Below are positions 12,717-27,990 of a stretch of 64,000 nucleotides of DNA, one piece after another. The translations under genes were made by a program, and so were the position numbers. Source of the DNA: Corticium candelabrum (lineage: Eukaryota > Porifera > Homoscleromorpha > Homosclerophorida > Plakinidae); NCBI RefSeq assembly GCF_963422355.1, contig NC_085090.1:1295188-1359187 (forward strand), read 5' to 3'. The notes beneath the pieces are model-generated. The model was given only the letters and a program-made list of their open reading frames with translations. It was not told where the DNA came from and did no database searches. Numbering within the stretch: position 1 is the stretch's first letter; each line of letters starts with the position of its first letter.

Positions 12717-13275
12717 GGGCGCGTTTCCACTAGTGCCTAAACCGGTTTAACAAGTGGTTTAAGCTAAACTGGTTTAACAATTCACTTGTTTCCACCTGCA
12801 CTAAACCAGTTCTATTTTAAACCTAAACCACTTTCCTAAACCCACTTCAAAGTAGGTTTAGCAAAGTGGTTTAGGTTTAACTGTCACGTGACAGTAGCAC
12901 GCTTGTTTTGATGGCTCCCGACAATGTCGTTTTGATGATATTGACTATTTTGCTGGGATAGGATTGCCCTAAAAGATGTAAGGGTCGTTAACTAGGGGAA
13001 AGAAATCAGTAGCTACGGAAAGAGACAAAACGGTGTCCTTGGTCATCGTCATGCAAATTCCTACTAGCAGATGCTAAATCAGTGACAACCAACAGTTGCT
13101 CTGACTCGGCGATAAAGCAGCCCTAAACTTCAAAATAAGGCGTTCCTAGACAATTTGTTTTGCACATCCCGGATGTACAAGTTCCTAGTGGAAAAAGTCG
13201 CTTTCTTGAACTGGTTTAGTTCTTAAACCTGTTTAAGCTAAACTAGTTTAAGGTGCAGCTAGTGGAAACACGGCC
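12717..13275. mobile_element. PIF/Harbinger-like MITE with TAA target duplication
   Basis: TIRs GGGCGCGTTTCCACTAG (left) and CTAGTGGAAACACGGCC (right) are flanked by TAA at 12714-12716 and 13276-13278. Subterminal AACCGGTTTAA-like palindromic blocks occur at both ends. There is no coding capacity. It is inserted directly after the non-LTR fragment in mucolipin intron 1. Confidence 0.8.
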
Positions 13276-13278
13276 TAA

Positions 13279-14348
13279 GTACTGGAAGCTCACCGCACAC
13301 GTGCACAGAAGAATAAAAATCACTTACACATACACTGTACTAATAGAACAGTAAAATTTAACTATGTACGTAACTAGTTTAATTAAAGAAGCATATTATT
13401 AAAACTATCAATAAGTTTACTCACATTTTAGTATGAAAGTTTCACATTAGAGAGCACACTGTTCTCTATAATGAAGCTAGTCAACTGACGTGAATGATAC
13501 TGACTTCATTATATTGTACTTTAGCTGTACGTCTTGTTAGGCTGACATCAGCGATTACACATGCCTTATTTTTCTACCATGTCACATTCTACTTGTTACA
13601 AGAGTGAAGAATGTCAAACATGACATTGTATGACTAGTTCTTGACAGCTACAACACTACCTATTGTTGAAGCAAAAGGAAAGTACAAAACATATAGCAAA
13701 GTTCAAACCATACTCGACTATAATCCTACCCTGAATATAAGCATGATGTAGCTACTCTCGAGTACATACCAATAAGTCAGTGGATCTTAGTCTGTAATCA
13801 GAGTGACTTATCCAACAGATATCTGACTGACCACTCACTGACCAAGCTCATATACCCATATAAGCAGCACAACAAGAAAAACTTAACATACTACAACAAC
13901 TAAACACCAATATATTCACTATCGACAACACCATTCACTTTACAACAATACTGTTGTACAAGCTACTGATAATTATAAAACACAACACTAAACAGTCAAT
14001 AACAACAAATGTTCCAAACTGTACCCCTATCACTGAAGGGACCTATTTACTGTATACATGTAGAGTAACCACTAGCAATCAATTTACGCTTAATTGTTTC
14101 AATCAAAAATTAAGAATTATGTAAATATCCACACAACAATAAAACAATATCACAACACTTCACATACCCACATAAGCTAGAGCAAGGTCAGCAATTCACA
14201 ACCATGTTTTACAGTACTTATGAAGCATTGTACTGCTGGTGTCATTCATGTATTTTTAGTGTTGAGCGCAGGAAGCAGTTATACAGAAGAGGTCCACACT
14301 GTGATGGGATCAGACGACCAAATCAACGTAACGTAATGTTAACCTTAC
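13279..14348. other. AT-rich intron 1 sequence
   Basis: Intronic sequence up to the exon 1 donor. It is A/T rich and holds no supported gene, RNA or repeat. Confidence 0.5.
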
Positions 14349-14876
14349 CTGGGCTGTAACGAGTACAATCTTCACAAACAGCAAAATGAGCTTCCAAGGC
14401 TTGCGCTTATGATGTCTGAACTTGTGAAAAGGATTGGCAAAATGGTACCTCAGCTTATCCTTCAAGCTGCGCAGCTCTTTGTTCAACTGCCTTTTATATT
14501 CCGCTCGAGACGGAGGCTTTCTCAGCAGCGGACGGGGCTCGTCGTCCTCCAGTCCTAGCTGTCTGTCTGTGTCCGAGCATTTGTCAAATTCCTCTGATGT
14601 GTCGCTGATTACTCTCGTTTCAATCCTACGGCTACGACGACGTCGCAGACAGGACAGATCGGGAAAACATCCCGATGAGTTGGCGCCCCTCGCTTCATTG
14701 CATTCAGTAGAATCGTTGCTGGTTACTAGGGGCCGTCTTTCTTGTTCAAACTGCGTGGAGAGAGATTCGGCGACAAGTTCTGGGTTTTGTTCTTGCTTTA
14801 GACAGCGACAACATTCACAGGAGCACAGAGATACCTTACGACGCGCTGACTCAAAGCAGCGCTTCACTGACTCCAT
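14349..14876 (-). CDS. MCOLN: Mucolipin (TRPML) cation channel, exon 1
   Basis: This is the first coding exon (176 codons) of a mucolipin-family TRP channel, the endolysosomal Ca2+/cation release channel. The N-terminal cytosolic part starts MESVKRCFESARRK and is rich in Cys and Arg, with an acidic stretch. The last 45 residues match the family's hallmark before transmembrane helix 1: a run of the type LRYHFANPFHKF, then KRKPWKL, then a hydrophobic segment ending VTAQ. The exon ends at a consensus donor (CAG|GTAAGG) in phase 0; the open frame continues 12 codons into the intron and those are not coding. The start is the only Met giving a full cytosolic N-terminus. Exon 2, 5.7 kb downstream on the same strand, continues the protein in phase. 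The identification rests on pattern recognition of the family. Confidence 0.88.
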
Positions 14877-15390
14877 CTCTGGTTGAATGGACGTGTCTTT
14901 CTAACGCGCGTTAGGGTCATAATGTGGAGAGGAGATATCGCCCGTTTGTACTTCTACAGTCAGGGAGTGCGATGCAACGACCATCTAACTATTAGGTCTG
15001 CGTATGTAGAAGTTGAACTAACTCCTGTCGCGTCGAGTTGTTTCGTGATCACACGTTATTCGAAAGGACAGATCTAGGCTTACGGTAATTCCGGGGTAAT
15101 TCTGCACACTTTTTAGCTAATTAGATGACCCATGTACGTATATTCTGCAAGAGATTGCGTGTAGTATACGTGGACGGCTGTTCTTGGCACCATGCAACTA
15201 GACAAGCAAGCGGTTGGACGTTTTCTGCACTAGCTAGGGTCAAATATCACCCACATGACAACTAGAGCTCCACAGTGAATTTATCGAATTCTAATCACTG
15301 CGAAGTCGAAGTGGTACCGTAGCGAGACTACGAGCGTTTTCACGCTATTCTCACCGTGACGTCAAAACGAGTCGCAAAATTTTAGATAGC
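14877..15390. promoter_or_regulatory. Upstream region of the mucolipin gene
   Basis: This 514-bp stretch lies between the mucolipin start codon and the left end of transposon copy A. The 5' UTR and promoter are expected here by position. No TATA box or CpG-island boundary could be assigned with confidence. The only open frame (14883-15077, plus strand) looks like noise. The transposon terminus begins about 515 bp from the start codon, so the promoter is confined between the gene and the transposon. Confidence 0.35.
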
Positions 15391-15896
15391 TGTACAGGGA
15401 CTGTACAGGGACTATTTGGTCGCGTGGACTATTTGGTCGCGTGGACTATTTGGTCGCGGGCAATTATCTCGCTCCTGTTTGGTTCCCGAAACCGTTTAAT
15501 TAGGGCTTATTTGGTTTCGGCCACCTGCAGGGACTTTTTGGTCGCGTGGACTATTTGGTTTCGCGTTTATTGCGCCTCGAATCGGCACTCTCCAACTCTT
15601 GCAGCTGTACGAGACGGACGCGAACGACGTGACGATGGCCATGATACTTTTCACGCGTCTCCCAGACGTCTCGATGAGCCGAAATCGAGTGCGACCTGCT
15701 TCTTCTTCGTTTGTATTTGGCTTCATATGAATACCGAAGTCATCACGACATTGTCGATCGCAATTTTGCGTGTCTGACGTTTCCTTTTGAGGCAAATCTC
15801 GGCTCGTCTGGCAGAGGACGTGTTGAAAGTAGGCGGAGTAAGAATGTCTTGTGCGTTACAAGGTAAACAAACATGATCTGATCGCGGAGTGTAGAG
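15391..15896 (+). repeat. Left TIR of copy A, with three 17-bp repeats
   Basis: Starts with a doubled TGTACAGGGAC, then GGACTATTTGGTCGCGT units. Next come GGGCAATTATCTCG..CCGAAACCGTTTAATTAGGGC, more units, and a 300-bp unique part (GCGCCTCGAATCGGCACTC..GGCGGAGTAAGAATGTCTTGT..). The unique part recurs inverted at 26385-26740 and 34271-34600, and directly at 27390-27650 and 32102-32179. Frames through it are repeat-derived. Confidence 0.85.
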
Positions 15897-16481
15897 ATGT
15901 GGTGATGTGCCTAAGAATGTTTTAGTGCGTAGAATGCTGCGGCTAGCTGCAGATTTATGCATCGATCCTGCATGGCATCGATCGATACCTAGGTGCACAG
16001 TGACGTATGCGTACTGTCTACGCAAGAAAGACGATCTACGTCTCTGAAATTGGTTGCGCACGACCAAAGATCGGTGATGACTTTCAGAACAGAAGAGAAA
16101 ATAAGTAATATATGTAGTTCGAGAAACAACTAATTAGATGTATCTGATGTAAAATCACTTATTTGCACTTGGTCTCTCAGATGGGTATTGATGGTTGTTT
16201 GTTTGCGTTGTTGTACACTATAAAACGACGCGTTTGTTTAGTGAAATCTTGTTTTCTTGTATACATGCATCTTCTGTGTCTTTCTGCCATTTAGTCTGTC
16301 CGTCTGTCTATCTTTTCTTTGAATGGTGACACAGCAAATGAGCTGCAGTAGAATCAGGATATGCAGACAAGAAAATGAAGACAAGAACTAAACTAATCAG
16401 CATGCAGCTATGCGCATGCATGCAGATATGAGTGTGTATACAGAGATGCAATGCAAGAGTGATCAGTGGAAAAGTGTCTAA

Positions 16482-16482
<1 letters not shown>

Positions 16483-16540
<58 letters not shown>

Positions 16541-17038
16541 AAATGACATTTATTTCAAATATACATTTATAATACAATGCTAGCAAGGTAACTATATAAA
16601 GTTTGTAACTGCAAGAGTTTACTGTCTGTCTGTCTGTCTGTCTGTCTGTCTGACTGTCTGTCTGTCTGTCTGACTGTCTGTCTGACTGTCTGTCTGTCTG
16701 ACTGACTGTCTGTCTGTCTATCTGTCTGTCTGTCTGTCTGACTGTCTGTCTGTCTGTTTGTCTGTTTGTCTGTCTGTCTGTCTGTCAATACATATATTTT
16801 CAAACATTGAACTATAATACACCATCTAAGCAAAGCAACTAAATACTACCCAAGCCAATAGGGCTTGGTTCTACCTACAACCATTTATGTTTATGTTGCT
16901 GCCTCTTGAAACAATCTTCTTTATTTTTCTGTTAATCACTCTAGCATTTGATCGTTGTAGACACACAGAAAACACAGATCTCCAGTATGTCTTGAAGGTT
17001 GATGCATTTGGCTTTCCGTCTTCGTCTCTTGATAGCTG

Positions 17039-17074
<36 letters not shown>
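16483..17074 (+). repeat. TCTG/TGTC tetranucleotide tract interrupted by two short insertions
   Basis: (TCTG)n occupies 16483-16540, about 16622-16785 and about 17038-17074. The 16541-16621 and 16786-17037 pieces between them share a start of the type CA..ACAT..ATTT..CAAA..TATAATACA. This looks like the reverse complement of a retroelement 3' end (AAATAAATG followed by GACA repeats). The third tract abuts the RT remnant at 17075. I infer serial insertion into one microsatellite. Confidence 0.7.
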
Positions 17075-17075
<1 letters not shown>

Positions 17076-18769
17076 TCCTGTTCTCAATTGCTTTACAACC
17101 AATCATTGCCTCAGTTCAAGACCGTCATCAAGATACAACTATGCTGGCGTATTTGGATGACGTATATGTTGTTGGTTTGCCTGAATCTTCCATCTCAGTC
17201 TTTGATGATGTAAAAGGCTCCCTCAAAGATGTTGGCCTGACTATACGAGACGAGAAATGCAAGCTGTATTACCCAGATGCGCCAGAGCACTTCGCTACAA
17301 CAGTTCCTATTACAAGAGTAGGAGTCCATGTGTTGGGGACGCCTATAGGCGCACCTAGTTACATCCAATCAAGTTGTACAAGGGTAGCACAGGATGGCAG
17401 TTCACTTTGCTCTAAGCTAAAAGATCTTGATGATCCTCAGTGCAGTCTTCTGTTACTCAGACATTGCCACGTCTCAAAAATGAATCATCTTGCCAGGACT
17501 GTATCTCCCAGGGATGTATCAGAAGCTGCGGGTATCCATGACCTCCTTACCAGAAAGACTTTCACTGACATCATAGGATTGGATCGGTTGGACGACACCA
17601 AGTGGAAACAAGCATCCCTGAAAATTAAATTCGGTGGATTCGGGCTCACGTCAATTCGAGGTACAGCTCCTGCTGCATTTTTGGCAGCATGGGCACACTC
17701 ACTTAAAGAACTCCCCAATAGATTTCCATCAATGTGTCGGGACTTAGAAAATCTCTATCAAAGCAGCCCTAAGAATGATTCCTCTACCATAAGGTCAACC
17801 TTGTATCAAGCAGTGTCTAATCTTCCTCCCAAGTCAAACTTGGACGATGAAGAAGAAGTTATATATCACACTCTAGAGGAGATGATCAAGAACCCCAGGA
17901 AACTACAGCATCGTTTATCAACGGACATTTCCTGCATGGAAGCAGCAACATTTACCAATAGAATAGTTGAGGAAAAGGACGCGGGAAGAATGAGATCCTT
18001 GCAAGGACGAGGGGCGGGAGGATGGCTTGAAACAGTCCCCACTTCAGACAAGCACGCACTAAAGCAGAATGAATTTCGTCTAGCGTCTTGTCTGAGGTTG
18101 GGTGTCTGTCTGCCATTCAGTCAGCTCCTTGTAAAATGTGAGTGTGGAGCAGAGCTGGACAGAGAAGGATATCACTTGATTACATGTAAGTATGGGGGAG
18201 GTCCTGTCTGGACGCACAACACCCTAGTTTCTGGATGGAGCGAGTGTCTCAGCGATTTGCTCATATGCCACCAGATTGAGCCAAGACACAGATACATCCA
18301 CACTGAAGATAGACCAGACATCACATTTTACGACGTAGACTCAGGAACAACAAAAGAGATAGATGTTGCTATGGCTCATCCCTGGAGCAAAGATACCATC
18401 AAGGGAGCGTCCACGACATGTGGATATGCAGCAACAAAACGAGAGGCAAGGAAGGAAGTAAAGTATCGCAAAGAATCATTACCAGATGGTTCTAAGCCTT
18501 TTGTTACTCCTCTGGTGTTCGAACACTTTGGTCGTTGGGGACCCAAAGCAGAGGAATTTTTAAATGAACTTGCAAAGAAGTCCAAAGACATGCTGGGAAG
18601 GAAAAATGAAGCAGCGTTTAGAAGCTATTGGAGAAGAAGATTTTCTGTGATTATTCAGAAATGTAACAGTAGAGTTGTTTTAAGAAAGCTATCTAGGCTT
18701 TCATTGAATTGTTTGGATGGACAAGACAAGCTAGAGATGGACAAAGCCATTCATAGTTCTATTCATTAA
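17075..18769 (+). CDS. 5'-truncated non-LTR retrotransposon: RT, CCHC and PD-(D/E)XK-like endonuclease
   Basis: An uninterrupted 565-codon frame begins at once after a TCTG tract inside the RT palm: LFSIALQP, then the AYLDDVYVVG catalytic motif. The first Met (17141) is internal, so the start is a truncation point and not a real start codon. A thumb-like region follows (SLLLLRHCHVSKMNHLAR, MRSLQGRGAGGWLETVP). Near residue 355 there is a CECG..GYHLITC cysteine/histidine motif. After it comes RPDITFYDVDSG..KEIDVAMAHPW, which fits PD-X14-D of the restriction-like endonucleases in R2/R4/NeSL/HERO-type non-LTR elements. The C-terminus carries FEHFGRWG and SYWRRRFSV. The 3' UTR ends AATAAAACAAA followed by (TCTG)n at 18855. 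The element lies inside transposon copy A. Clade assignment is uncertain. Confidence 0.8.
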
Positions 18770-18854
18770 TTAAAACGAAGAACAGTAGGAAAGTAGAACT
18801 TTTAGTACTGCAGCAAGTGATGTAAGTAGTGACGTTTGATGACAATAAAACAAA

Positions 18855-18884
18855 TCTGTCTGTCTGTCTGTCTGTCTGTCTGTC
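18855..18884 (+). repeat. (TCTG)n tract at the retrotransposon 3' end
   Basis: Seven and a half TCTG units directly follow the AATAAAACAAA 3' end of the RT element. They pass straight into copy A sequence (GTTCGCTTGTTTCTTGTGTAC), which is shared with copy B at 33757. The tract is either target or tail. Confidence 0.85.
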
Positions 18885-19384
18885 GTTCGCTTGTTTCTTG
18901 TGTACCGTACTGTTGTTGTCCAATATTATTTCTGAACCAATGCTTACTTTTGGATGTTTCTCGGTCTCTTTTTCTATCTCTGTTGTTTGGTTGTTCTTTG
19001 TGTGCCTTGGTAGTGTATTCAAGATTGCTTCTTATTTGCAATAATTACGTTTTTGCTTTGAATTATATAGATCGGTGATAGTATTCCATTGAAACTTTTG
19101 TACCACTTCTCGTGTTTCTCACTTTGTGGCGTTCAGTATCCTGGTAGAAGCGTTCCTGAAAGTATACGCGTCCAACAAAACTTGGCATTGCGAGTAATGC
19201 AGTTTTTAAGTGTGAAGGAATAGTCTAATTAGCTGAAGTTCTGCGAGGCTATACGAATATTATACTTTAGCGAATTTAGTGTAATATACAAACGTTCTAG
19301 TCCGCTGTCAAGCGACTTTCCACTTGCAAACGCTGTGTTATATAACTACAACTGTAGTCGTCCTCGCTAGTGCAACAACACACA
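18885..19384 (+). repeat. Interior of copy A shared with copy B (33757-34259)
   Basis: Colinear match to copy B from CGTTTGCTTG to CTAGTGCAACAACACACAGA, with small indels. Copy B then jumps to the inverted TIR, so its deletion joins the equivalent of 19385 to the right TIR. Between 19385 and 20040 no coding sequence is supported; the promoter of the downstream gene may lie there. Confidence 0.8.
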
Positions 19385-20040
19385 GAGCACAAGAATCCCT
19401 CTATGTAAAAAGAAGACTGAGGATTTGGCACGTTCGTCTCTATAGATCTGCCACACAGAATCGAAATCACCTCCAACAGCTGGTCCATGTATGCACACAT
19501 GACATTAATTGACACCTCATTAATCACAATCTAAACAAGTTCTCTACCCAAAGCAGGTGCGCATTATAACCTCAAATTACCTGCATACGCATTGCCTTCG
19601 TTTTCTGGACGTTGGGTTCACACTGCTAACATAACGTCTAGGAACAATTTACTACACTAATGATTACGACATTACGAGTGTGTCATCGTAAGTTCACGAT
19701 GATGTCGTCGTAGCACTAGAAATTAGCAGCTAGATGACGCATGTGTAACTCGTTGTCACACTTGGCCTACGTCAACCGTTTTTTAATTCAGTACTCTACA
19801 TGTAAATAACAATTGCGTTTACTTGCCAACGTCGTCACTACGAAACACTACACATAAGCCAAGCGACAACTAGAACCACGCTAAAATCATCCAACTACGA
19901 ATCGTCACAGAATTATCAGTTTTGCGTACACGGAACTGTAGGCGTGAGAAGAATTTGCCCTGAATTGTGTGCGTCATCAATCTGCTTCTCTACAGTTGCA
20001 GTACCTATAAATTGAGTCGATTTTACCTGGTAGTCACTCT

Positions 20041-25823
<5,783 letters not shown>

Positions 25824-26100
25824 TTAGTAATGTACTGTTGCAGAAGTAGATTGTATAGTTACCTGTCATGTAATGTAAGCAAGTACACTCGATTGCAATA
25901 AACTTCTTTGTTTTGCACTAATTTGCAGTTTAATAACCGCAGTTCAAGGACATCGCAACATAATACAACTACTATAGCTGCATGGCAGAGAATGGCCAAT
26001 GCAATGATTTACTTATAGCTGAATGGCCAATGCAATGATTTACTTATAGCTGGGACCTCTTGGTTACGAATAAGCTAATTATTAAGAAATATAATAACTA

Positions 26101-26131
<31 letters not shown>

Positions 26132-26162
26132 TTATATTTGAACTCTTACTCTATTAATAACA

Positions 26163-26230
<68 letters not shown>

Positions 26231-26232
26231 GC

Positions 26233-26270
<38 letters not shown>

Positions 26271-26300
26271 GCAGACAGACAGACAAACAGACAGACAGGC
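26101..26300 (+). repeat. (GACA)n tract with a 33-bp insertion
   Basis: (GACA)n at 26101-26131 and about 26164-26300 are separated by ATTATATTTGAACTC..AATAACAATA. It is the same arrangement as at 16.5 kb but on the opposite strand. It lies between the last exon of the copy A gene and the right TIR. Confidence 0.85.
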
Positions 26301-26384
26301 TATTTTCGCAGAGTGCATATCCATCATCGCAGGAAGCCGAGTACAGCATGCAGACAACAGACCGGACAACTAATTAGCTAACCG

Positions 26385-26740
26385 CTCTACACTCCGTGAT
26401 CAGATCATGTTTGTTTACCTTGTAACGCACAAGACATTCTTACTCCGCCTACTTTCAACACGTCCTCTGCCAGACGAGCCGAGATTTGCCTCAAAAGGAA
26501 ACGTCAGACACGCGAAATTGCGATCGACAATGTCGTGATGACTTCGGTATTCATATGAAGCCAAATACAAACGAAGAAGAAGCAGGTCGCACTCGATTTC
26601 GGCTCATCGAGACGTCTGGGAGACGAGTGAAAAGTATCATGGCCATCGTCACATCGTTCGCGTCCGTCTCGTACAGCTGCAAGAGTTGGAGAGTGCCGAT
26701 TCGAGGCGCAATAAATGCGAAACCAAATAGTCCACGACCA
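26385..26740 (-). repeat. Right TIR of copy A (truncated)
   Basis: Inverted match of 15540-15896, from CTCTACACTCCGTGATCAGATCATG to AAATAGTCCACGACCA. It stops before the outer 17-bp repeat block, where the left end of copy B begins. Confidence 0.85.
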
Positions 26741-26850
26741 TACTGGGACTTTTTGGTCGTAGGGACTCTTCGGTCGCGGGCAATTATCTCGGTCCTATTT
26801 AGTTCTCGAAACCGTTTAACTAGGGCTTATTTGGTTTCGGTCACCTGCAG

Positions 26851-27394
26851 GGACTTTTTGGTCGCGTGGACTATTTGGTCGCGTGGACTATTTGGTCGCG
26901 TGGACTATTTGGTCGCGTGGACTATTTGGTCGCGTGGACTATTTGGTCGCGTGGACTATTTGGTCGCGTGGACTATTTGGTCGCGTGGACTATTTGGTCG
27001 CGTGGACTATTTGGTCGCGTGGACTATTTGGTCGCGTGGACTATTTGGTCGCGTGGACTATTTGGTCGCGTGGACTATTTGGTCGCGTGGACTATTTGGT
27101 CGCGTGGACTATTTGGTCGCGTGGACTATTTGGTCGCGTGGACTATTTGGTCGCGTGGACTATTTGGTCGCGTGGACTATTTGGTCGCGTGGACTATTTG
27201 GTCGCGTGGACTATTTGGTCGCGTGGACTATTTGGTCGCGTGGACTATTTGGTCGCGTGGACTATTTGGTCGCGTGGACTATTTGGTCGCGTGGACTATT
27301 TGGTCGCGTGGACTATTTGGTCGCGTGGACTATTTGGTCGCGTGGACTATTTGGTCGCGTGGACTATTTGGTCGCGTGGACTATTTGGTTTCGC
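26851..27394 (+). repeat. 30 identical copies of a 17-bp repeat in a transposon end
   Basis: From 26868 to 27377 the unit GGACTATTTGGTCGCGT repeats exactly 30 times with no mismatch. One variant unit stands on each side (26851, 27378). Because 17 is not a multiple of three and the unit has no stop in the plus frames, all three plus frames are open and give the same cyclic 17-residue peptide. The 374-codon frame at 26486-27610 is a by-product and not a gene. Confidence 0.97.
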
Positions 27395-27650
27395 ATTTAT
27401 TGCGCCTCGAATCGGCACTCTCCAACTCTTACGAGAGTTGTACGAGACGGACACGAACGACGTGACGATGGCAATGATAATTTTCACGCGTCTCCCAGAC
27501 GTCTCGATGAGCCGAAATCGAGTGCGACCTGCTTCTTCTTCGTTTGCATTTGGCTTCATATGAATACCGAAGTCATCACGACATTGTCTATCACAATTTT
27601 GCGTATCTGACGTTTCGTCTTAGGGCAAATCTCGGCTTGTCTGGTACCGG
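27390..27650 (+). repeat. Left TIR unique part of copy B
   Basis: Direct match to 15558-15810 of copy A. With 26385-26740 it forms a large inverted repeat around the 17-bp array. It is cut at GGTACCGG by the Ginger1 element; the rest resumes at 32102. Confidence 0.85.
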
Positions 27651-27654
27651 TGTA

Positions 27655-27925
27655 GTAGGAAATCCGTCTCGGGGAAATCTGTCTCGGCCGAGACACATTT
27701 CCTTAGGATATCTGTCTCGGCTAGTCAGATTTGCTAGGAAATCTGTCACTACGCTGGGAAATTAGTCTTGGCCGAGACACATTTCCTTAGGATATCTGTC
27801 TCGGCTAGTCAGATTTGCTAGGAAATCTGTCACTACGCTGGGAAATTAGTCTTGGCCGAGACACATTTCCTTAGGATATCTGTCTCGGCCGAGGCGCTAG
27901 GAAATCTGTCACCACGCAGGAAATA
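27655..27925 (+). repeat. Subterminal palindromic repeat array of the Ginger1 element
   Basis: A roughly 85-bp unit (TTAGTCTTGGCCGAGACACATTTCCTTAGGATATCTGTCTCGGC..GCTAGGAAATCTGTCACTACGCTGGGAAA) is tandemly repeated. Related GGAAATC-GTCTCGG motifs recur at 31950-32090 near the other end. Transposase binding is a plausible role, inferred only. Confidence 0.7.
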
Positions 27926-27990
27926 TGTCATTGTGTGTCTCACCCACACGCATGTGCAATTGTTTGATATTCTGAATGACGGGAAGCGCC

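Noticed and set aside
14434..14886. 150-codon plus-strand frame
   Set aside because: Antisense shadow of mucolipin exon 1.
26868..27377. CRISPR-like array
   Set aside because: Units are contiguous with no spacers, and the DNA is eukaryotic.
26486..27610. 374-codon open frame with 17-residue repeats
   Set aside because: It runs through an inverted TIR and a 17-bp tandem array that is open in every plus frame by construction. No start context, no homology and two alternative identical frames; not a gene.
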